Part shown: positions 57,785-64,000 of the stretch, piece by piece
How the letters are laid out: each line of letters starts with the position of its first letter
Position numbering within the stretch: position 1 is the stretch's first letter
Source of the DNA: an uncultured Burkholderiales bacterium
GTDB taxonomy: Bacteria; Pseudomonadota; Gammaproteobacteria; Burkholderiales; Burkholderiaceae_C
Reading direction: 5' to 3'
Length of the DNA: 64,000 nucleotides
Assembly (NCBI GenBank): GCA_903828695.1
Contig: CAIKNE010000148.1
Span: 1 to 64,000, forward strand
The notes under the pieces: generated by a model
The model's input: the letters and a program-made list of their open reading frames with translations, nothing else
The model's database searches: none
Told to the model about the DNA's origin: nothing
Made by a program: the position numbers and the translations under genes

Positions 57785-59083
57785 CTAGTCGTCGTGGCGA
57801 GTGCTCACAATTAATGTGGCCAATTCGTGGCGATAGTGCTGGTGGTTGTAGGCGTGCCAGCGGTAAATGACCCACATCATAATGGTCACAAAAACACCAA
57901 AACAACTGATGGCACCAAACGCGCTCATACCCATGCTGGTAGAAAAAGCATACATTCCCCCCAGAATTAAAATACAAACTTGCTCGTTGAAGTTTTGTAC
58001 CGCTATGGAGCGTCCCGCGCCCATTAAGTGATGGCCTCTGTGTTGGAGCAGTGCGTTCATGGGAACCACCATGTAGCCGCCCAATCCGCCCAAGAAGATG
58101 AGAAAGGGAATTGCAATCCAAACATTCGTGATGAAGTTCATGGCAAGAACCAATACTCCCATCCCAATACCCAACGGAATAACTTTTGTCGCATGATCCA
58201 AACGAGCCCTCATGGATGCAATTAAAGCGCCGAATGCCGTGCCGATCGCAACCACACCGACCAAAGAGGATGCTTGAACCGTGGTGTATCCCAGGGCAAC
58301 TGCGCTCCAAGCTAGAACAATGTAGCGAAGGTTGCCGCTTACACCCCAAAAAAGAGTGGTTGTTGCAAGCGAGATTTGACCTAACTTGTCCCTCCACAGT
58401 CGCGAGTTACAGTGCCAAAAATCATTAACAAGCACGACCAAATTTCCAATATGGCTATGGGTAGGGTTTTGCTTAAAAGGTCGCATGACCGCTAAGGTCA
58501 AGGGGATTTGACGGTTGAACCAAGCCGCTAGTCCGTAGATTAGGATCAAAATACAGATTGCCGCTTCTGGGGCGGTATCAATACTGGTGTCAAAAGAGGG
58601 CAAGTCAAAGGATAGCAAATAGGCAGACACTGGCCCCCCCACCAGTTGGCCCCCCAGCACTACCCCCAAGATGATTGAGGCGATCGTAAGACCCTCTATC
58701 CACCCGTTGGCTTTTACCAGTTGAGAGGTCGGAAGAAGCTCAGTTAAAAGCCCATATTTTGCAGGGGAATAGGCCGCAGCCCCTAAGCCAACAACGGCGT
58801 AAGCAGCGAGTGGGTAGGTGCCAAAGAGCATCATCACACAACCCAAGACCTTCACCGCGTTGCTTGCAAACATAACCTGCCCCTTGGGACGCGAGTCCGC
58901 CAGAGCACCAACAAAGGGCGCTAAGATGACATAAAAAAGGGCGAACATGGGAACCAAAGCGGCACGGGTCCACTCAGGTCCATTCTTGGCTCTTAAGAGC
59001 TCTACAGCCACCACAAATAGGGCGTTATCAGCCAGTGAGCTGAAAAACTGCGCCAACATGATGGTATAAAAACCGCGCTTCAT
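57785..59083 (-). CDS. lplT: lysophospholipid transporter LplT
   Basis: 432 aa MFS; GFYTIMLAQFFSSLADNALFVVAVELL, AAYSPAKYGLLTELLPTSQLVKANGWIEG. Confidence 0.93.
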   Translation of the reverse strand: MKRGFYTIMLAQFFSSLADNALFVVAVELLRAKNGPEWTRAALVPMFALFYVILAPFVGALADSRPKGQVMFASNAVKVLGCVMMLFGTYPLAAYAVVGLGAAAYSPAKYGLLTELLPTSQLVKANGWIEGLTIASIILGVVLGGQLVGGPVSAYLLSFDLPSFDTSIDTAPEAAICILILIYGLAAWFNRQIPLTLAVMRPFKQNPTHSHIGNLVVLVNDFWHCNSRLWRDKLGQISLATTTLFWGVSGNLRYIVLAWSAVALGYTTVQASSLVGVVAIGTAFGALIASMRARLDHATKVIPLGIGMGVLVLAMNFITNVWIAIPFLIFLGGLGGYMVVPMNALLQHRGHHLMGAGRSIAVQNFNEQVCILILGGMYAFSTSMGMSAFGAISCFGVFVTIMMWVIYRWHAYNHQHYRHELATLIVSTRHDD

Positions 59084-59222
59084 CGTTTGTAATTAGAGAT
59101 GCTCAGGAGTCCAAGGTCCAAGGACTCACAATATTTATTTAGTAAAGCAAGTAACATTTAACAAATAAAGATTTTAGAATTTAAACACATCAGGTTATAA
59201 CACGGCCTGTGACCAAATTTGT

Positions 59223-60353
59223 ATGTCCAGACCCATTCGTTCCATTATCCATTATGCTGCCTTGCAGCATAATTTGCGTTTGATCCAATCAAAAGCCGCC
59301 AATGCTAAAGTTTGGGCGGTCGTAAAAGCCAACGCGTATGGTCATGGATTGAAACACGCATTCGAGGTCTTTCGCGCTGCAGATGGTTTTGCGTTGTTGG
59401 ATTTGCAAGAGGCCCAGCAGTTGAGGGAGATGGGATGGCGTGGCCCCATCTTATTGCTAGAGGGTATCTTTGAGGCTCGAGATTTGGAGATATGCTCACG
59501 CTTGGGGATTTGGCATACGGTCCATAACGAGGCTCAGGTTGAAATGCTCAGTGCGCATAAAACACAACAAGGCCACCGTATTTTTTTAAAACTCAATGCA
59601 GGCATGAATAGACTTGGATTTGAACCCCGTCGGTTTAGGTCCGTATGGTCTCGCTTGAATGCCATGCACCAAGTTGAAGAAATTACGTTGATGAGTCATT
59701 TTGCAAGGACTGAATTAGCCCAAGATGTGAGGGAGAGTTTGCAAATCTTTAACGATGCTTGTCGCGACTTACCCGGCGAGCGCACGTTAAGTAACAGCGG
59801 TGCAATTTTGGCTCACCAATCGACCATCGCCGAAGAGGGCCTATCAGACGACTGGGTTCGCCCAGGCATTTCGCTTTACGGGGCCAGTCCTGATGCTCAA
59901 CTTCAAACCGCGCAGGGTTGGGGTTTGATGCCGGGTCAAAGTCTTAGAAGTCAAATTATTGGACTCCAACAGGTAAGTATCGGCGACAGAGTCGGATACG
60001 GATCGGATCACGTTGCCCCGGAAAATATGTTGATTGGCGTGGTAGCTTGTGGTTATGCTGATGGGTATCCCAGAGCTATCAGCTCCAACGCGCAGGTGCT
60101 CTTTGAGGGCGACGTGCGGTGCAACTTGTTTGGACGCGTGAGTATGGATATGTTGACGATCAATTTAAATCCCGCTTTGCGTGAGGGCTTACAACCAAGT
60201 ATTGGGTCTCAGGTCACGCTGTGGGGGCAATCCGTTGACGGCGGTCTGCTGCCAATCGATGAGGTAGCGGCCCACGCGGGCACTATTGGGTATGAGTTGA
60301 TGTGCGCCGTTGCACCCAGAGTCTTGGTTGAGCAAGATTTGGAGGGCGTTTAA
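59223..60353 (+). CDS. alr: alanine racemase
   Basis: 376 aa; KVWAVVKANAYGHGL (PLP lysine), VRPGISLYG, CNLFGRVSMDMLTIN. Confidence 0.97.
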   Translation: MSRPIRSIIHYAALQHNLRLIQSKAANAKVWAVVKANAYGHGLKHAFEVFRAADGFALLDLQEAQQLREMGWRGPILLLEGIFEARDLEICSRLGIWHTVHNEAQVEMLSAHKTQQGHRIFLKLNAGMNRLGFEPRRFRSVWSRLNAMHQVEEITLMSHFARTELAQDVRESLQIFNDACRDLPGERTLSNSGAILAHQSTIAEEGLSDDWVRPGISLYGASPDAQLQTAQGWGLMPGQSLRSQIIGLQQVSIGDRVGYGSDHVAPENMLIGVVACGYADGYPRAISSNAQVLFEGDVRCNLFGRVSMDMLTINLNPALREGLQPSIGSQVTLWGQSVDGGLLPIDEVAAHAGTIGYELMCAVAPRVLVEQDLEGV

Positions 60354-60361
60354 GCCCCGCT

Positions 60362-61417
60362 TTAAGGATATAAGCCCAGGGTTTGTGCCTGAACCCGGGC
60401 AAGACCTAAGAGTGCGTTTGTCAGTGGGGTGGGTACCTCAGTCCAAGACGCCAACTCCAAAACAGCTGTTAAGAGTACATCCAACTCTACTGCGCGGCGT
60501 TGTTCGATGTCTTGGAGCATTGACGTTTTAAAGGCTCCAAGTTTGGCCGTGACAAGGTGGCGGTCTTCGGGAGTTTGGGAGATAGGTATGCCAATGCGTG
60601 CGCCTATCTCACGCGCCTCCAGCATTACCCCAGACAAAAACGCATTTAGCAAGGGGTCCCCTAAAATTTTGTCCGTCGTAGCGCCCGTGAGTGCACTGAT
60701 CGGGTTCATGGTCATGTTGCCCCATAACTTATACCAAATGTCTTTTTGAATATGGTGGCTTGCTTTCGAATCAAAGCCCGCCCCCTGTAGCAGCTGCGTT
60801 AGTTGCAGTACCCGTGGACTGATCTGATCTTTGTGGCCCGTGGCTGGCTCACCAATGACAAGACCGTTTCCAAAATGGTGAAGGGCGTGTCCCTTGTCTA
60901 TCAGCGAGCAACTCGAGTGGACGACGCCCCCAACCCAGTGCTCCAGTGGAATGGCGTTGGCGAGAAGGCGCTCAGGATCGATGGATTTAAAGCTGTGATT
61001 TTGTAGAGGTCCATGTAAGCCTTTCATAAACCACCAAGGCAATCCGTTCATGGCTGTCCAAAGTGAGGTGTGGGGACCAACCATTGGGATGAGTTGTGGG
61101 ATAAGCTCTATGAGGGATGTGGCCTTCACGGACAAAATAATCCAGTCCTGGGGTCCGATGGCGTGAGCATCATCGCTGACGAATTTGGGGAAAACGCAAA
61201 GGCGTGAATCTTCACATGAGTGCTCAAGGGGCTGCCCCTGCGCTGGGCGCGAGTCAAGTTGAAGACCATTGGTTTTGATGTGTTCAACAGAGGTGCCTCG
61301 TACCAAACAACTCAGCTCAACATCACCAAGTCCTCCAAGATGTGCACCAAGCCAGGTCCCAATGGAGCCGCATCCAACGATGCAAATTTTAATTTTCTTC
61401 ACAACGATAACCCCCAT
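60362..61417 (-). CDS. panE: 2-dehydropantoate 2-reductase (ApbA/PanE family)
   Basis: KIKICIVGCGSIGTWLGAHLGGL; DIWYKLWGNMTMNPISALTG; start may instead be the GTG five codons in. Confidence 0.87.
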   Translation of the reverse strand: MGVIVVKKIKICIVGCGSIGTWLGAHLGGLGDVELSCLVRGTSVEHIKTNGLQLDSRPAQGQPLEHSCEDSRLCVFPKFVSDDAHAIGPQDWIILSVKATSLIELIPQLIPMVGPHTSLWTAMNGLPWWFMKGLHGPLQNHSFKSIDPERLLANAIPLEHWVGGVVHSSCSLIDKGHALHHFGNGLVIGEPATGHKDQISPRVLQLTQLLQGAGFDSKASHHIQKDIWYKLWGNMTMNPISALTGATTDKILGDPLLNAFLSGVMLEAREIGARIGIPISQTPEDRHLVTAKLGAFKTSMLQDIEQRRAVELDVLLTAVLELASWTEVPTPLTNALLGLARVQAQTLGLYP

Positions 61418-61733
61418 AACTCGGAATTAAGTCATTATGGGTGCAATTTTGACAGGCCAAAACAGCGTCAGATAACGGAGCAGCCAAAAACCTCTCAAAA
61501 TTGTCCAAAGTTGTGCACAGGTGACACAAACCATACACAAACCACACTTAAGCTTGAAAACTGAAATACAGAGCAATTAAGTGAAAATATGTGCGGGCTA
61601 GGTCTATTAAAACCCCCATACCTTGGATATGATCTAAGGTTGCCCAGTTTGGGCTAATTTAACGATTCAATTAAGAAGCCATACCGTAGTGAACGCACCC
61701 AACGACGGCGCATACCTTGCGCAAAATTTAGGA

Positions 61734-64000
61734 ATGATTAGTTTAAGAGGCGTGCGCACGCACAACTTAAAAAACGTTGATCTGGATATTCCTCGAAACC
61801 GTTTAGTGGTCATTACGGGCTTGTCGGGTTCGGGCAAATCAAGTCTCGCTTTTGACACTTTATACGCAGAAGGCCAGCGTCGCTACGTGGAGAGTTTGTC
61901 CGCTTATGCGCGTCAGTTCTTGCAGCGCATGGACAAGCCAGATGTTGATGTGATTGAGGGTCTCTCACCCGCCATTGCCATTGAGCAAAAAGCGGCGAGC
62001 CATAACCCGCGCTCAACCGTTGGAACCGTCACCGAGATTCATGACTATTTAAGACTCTTGTTTGCAAGAGCGGGTACGCCTCACTGCCCCGAGCATGCCA
62101 TTGCGCTGCGCTCTTTTAGCGTTGCGCAGATGGTAGACGCTGTGTTGTCCATGCCGCAAGATACTAAGATCATGATTTTGGCACCCATCGTCAGGGGACG
62201 CAAGGGAGAGTTTGAGGAGATCTTTAAGGACATGCAAGCACAGGGGTTTGTGCGCTTTCGCGTGGACGGAAAGATCTATGAAATCGGCGACTTGCAGGAG
62301 CTTAAGAAAAATGAAAAGCACGATGTGGATGTCGTGATTGACCGAATCAAAGTACGCCCTGAAATTCAACAACGCTTGGCTGAGAGTATCGAGACTGCGC
62401 TGCGTTTGGCAGAGGGGCGGGTCTGTGTTCAAGAGATGGACTCAGATGCTGCACAAATATTTAATGCCAAGTTTGCTTGTCCTGTTTGTAATTTTTCGTT
62501 GACTGAGCTCGAACCCCGGCTATTTTCTTTCAACTCACCCCAAGGCGCTTGCCCAACTTGCGAGGGCCTGGGGATAGAGGAGACTTTTGATGTCGCCAGA
62601 GTGGTGGCGTTTCCCTCTATCAGTCTAGCCAGTGGTGCAATCAAAGGATGGGACCGACGCAATCAATCTTTCTTCTCGATGCTTCAAAGTTTAGCGAGTC
62701 ACTACGAATTTGATGTGGACGCACCCTTTGAGACCTTAACGCAGAAGGTTCAAAACATAATACTTTTCGGATCAGGTGATGAGCTGATTAAGTTCAGTTA
62801 TTCGACACAAACAGGTAACGCTGATACGACCTCATTACAAGGTAAGAAAAGCGTCAAGCGCCACGCCTTTGAGGGCGTAATACCCAATATGGCACGAAGG
62901 TACAAGGAGAGTGACTCCTCAGTCGTGAAAGAAGAGCTATCAAGGTACAGAGGGACGCGCGCGTGTGAGGCATGCGCGGGGACGCGTCTGCGAAAAGAGG
63001 CGCGATTTGTAAAACTTGGAGAGGGTGCGCAAATGCGCACTATTCACGAAATAAACCATATGACGCTTGGTCATTCGTGGCAGTATTTCCAGTCCCTGAA
63101 GTTACTGGGCGCGAAAGCCGAAATTGCGGACAAGGTCGTCAAAGAAATCGTTTCGCGACTAAAGTTTTTAAACGATGTGGGTTTGAGTTATCTTAGTTTG
63201 GCCCGAAGCGCAGAAACTTTGTCAGGCGGGGAGGCCCAAAGAATTCGCCTTGCCTCTCAAATAGGCTCTGGCTTAACAGGTGTCATGTACGTGTTGGATG
63301 AGCCTAGTATTGGACTGCACCAACGAGACAATGACCGTTTGATCGGCACTTTGGTGCATTTGCGGGATATCGGCAACAGCGTGATTGTGGTTGAACACGA
63401 CGAGGACATGATCCTCGCCGCAGACTACTGTGTGGATATGGGCCCCGGTGCAGGCGTGCACGGTGGACGTGTGATGGCGCAGGGAACGCCTGCACAAATC
63501 AAAGAAAATGAGCATTCATTGACGGGACGTTACTTGTCGCGTGCGCTTGAGATTGCTGTACCCAAGCGACGAAGAGCTTGGTTACCCGAGGTGCCTAAAA
63601 GCCCTCCTATAGCGAAATCCAAAGGTAAAAACGGACACTCCAAAACCAAAATTCAATCCGCTCTTGATAACCCATTTGCCGTGGTGAGTAGCTCATCTGT
63701 TGCGCCCACGGCTCGCCATCAGTGCTTGAGAATTGAGGGCGCGCGGGGGAATAATTTAAAGAGTGTTGATGTTGAGTTTCCGGTAGGTCTATTCACCTGC
63801 GTGACCGGTGTTTCGGGCTCGGGCAAGTCAACTCTTGTCAACGATACGTTGTATACCGCAGCAGCTGCGCACATTCACCACGCTCATGCTGAGCCAGCTG
63901 CGCACACAGAGATCATTGGCCTAGAGCATTTTGATAAAGTTATTAACGTTGACCAAAGCCCTATTGGGCGAACACCGCGCAGCAATCCTGCAACTTACAC
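61734..64000 (+). CDS. uvrA: excinuclease ABC subunit A, truncated by the window end
   Basis: Read manually (not in ORF track): [63 protein letters not shown] ... [18 protein letters not shown]; in-frame GTG at 61689 is an alternative start. Confidence 0.97.
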   Translation, partial: MISLRGVRTHNLKNVDLDIPRNRLVVITGLSGSGKSSLAFDTLYAEGQRRYVESLSAYARQFLQRMDKPDVDVIEGLSPAIAIEQKAASHNPRSTVGTVTEIHDYLRLLFARAGTPHCPEHAIALRSFSVAQMVDAVLSMPQDTKIMILAPIVRGRKGEFEEIFKDMQAQGFVRFRVDGKIYEIGDLQELKKNEKHDVDVVIDRIKVRPEIQQRLAESIETALRLAEGRVCVQEMDSDAAQIFNAKFACPVCNFSLTELEPRLFSFNSPQGACPTCEGLGIEETFDVARVVAFPSISLASGAIKGWDRRNQSFFSMLQSLASHYEFDVDAPFETLTQKVQNIILFGSGDELIKFSYSTQTGNADTTSLQGKKSVKRHAFEGVIPNMARRYKESDSSVVKEELSRYRGTRACEACAGTRLRKEARFVKLGEGAQMRTIHEINHMTLGHSWQYFQSLKLLGAKAEIADKVVKEIVSRLKFLNDVGLSYLSLARSAETLSGGEAQRIRLASQIGSGLTGVMYVLDEPSIGLHQRDNDRLIGTLVHLRDIGNSVIVVEHDEDMILAADYCVDMGPGAGVHGGRVMAQGTPAQIKENEHSLTGRYLSRALEIAVPKRRRAWLPEVPKSPPIAKSKGKNGHSKTKIQSALDNPFAVVSSSSVAPTARHQCLRIEGARGNNLKSVDVEFPVGLFTCVTGVSGSGKSTLVNDTLYTAAAAHIHHAHAEPAAHTEIIGLEHFDKVINVDQSPIGRTPRSNPATY

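Noticed and set aside
57660-58397. 245 aa minus-strand ORF overlapping lplT and the glcF end
   Set aside because: Cys/His/Ser-rich shadow frame of lplT, which has a recognisable MFS sequence.
61562-61733. Possible LexA/SOS box upstream of uvrA
   Set aside because: Found no CTGT-N8-ACAG; the nearest resemblance (CTGAAATACAG) has the wrong spacing.

Overview
The window is a chromosomal replication-origin region from a betaproteobacterium. Order Burkholderiales is my inference from gene families and gene order; I could not run a taxonomic search. The core is rpmH-rnpA-yidD-yidC-mnmE on the minus strand and dnaA-[oriC]-dnaN-gyrB on the plus strand, followed by mnmG-rsmG-parA-parB with two perfect 16-bp parS palindromes. 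The flanks are mostly housekeeping genes: radA, ssb, glnK, a split metH, pckG, rsmA-surA-lptD, amgK, rsmE, metW-metX, a glycine-rich RRM protein, lptC-kdsC-kdsD, gcdH, mnmA, phoD, maeB, pepP, murU, gap, glcEF, lplT, alr and a truncated uvrA. rpmH (44 aa) and uvrA are absent from the supplied ORF track; I read them from the sequence. I see no CRISPR array, tRNA, rRNA, transposase or prophage, and no convincing new multi-gene defence or biosynthetic system. The best second-look items are: (1) a textbook origin-unwinding region (DnaA box, CTA x4 DnaA-trio, AT-rich tract) just upstream of dnaN; (2) a parS site inside the mnmG coding sequence; (3) gene-order breaks consistent with an inversion nearly symmetric about oriC; (4) a split metH whose second half has its Shine-Dalgarno inside a perfect hairpin; (5) a three-hairpin 5' leader on the RRM gene; (6) an 11-bp hairpin between rpmH and rnpA; (7) a barstar-like gene with no visible barnase; (8) several separated operon partners (glnK without amtB, glcEF without glcD, amgK away from murU, lptC without lptAB).
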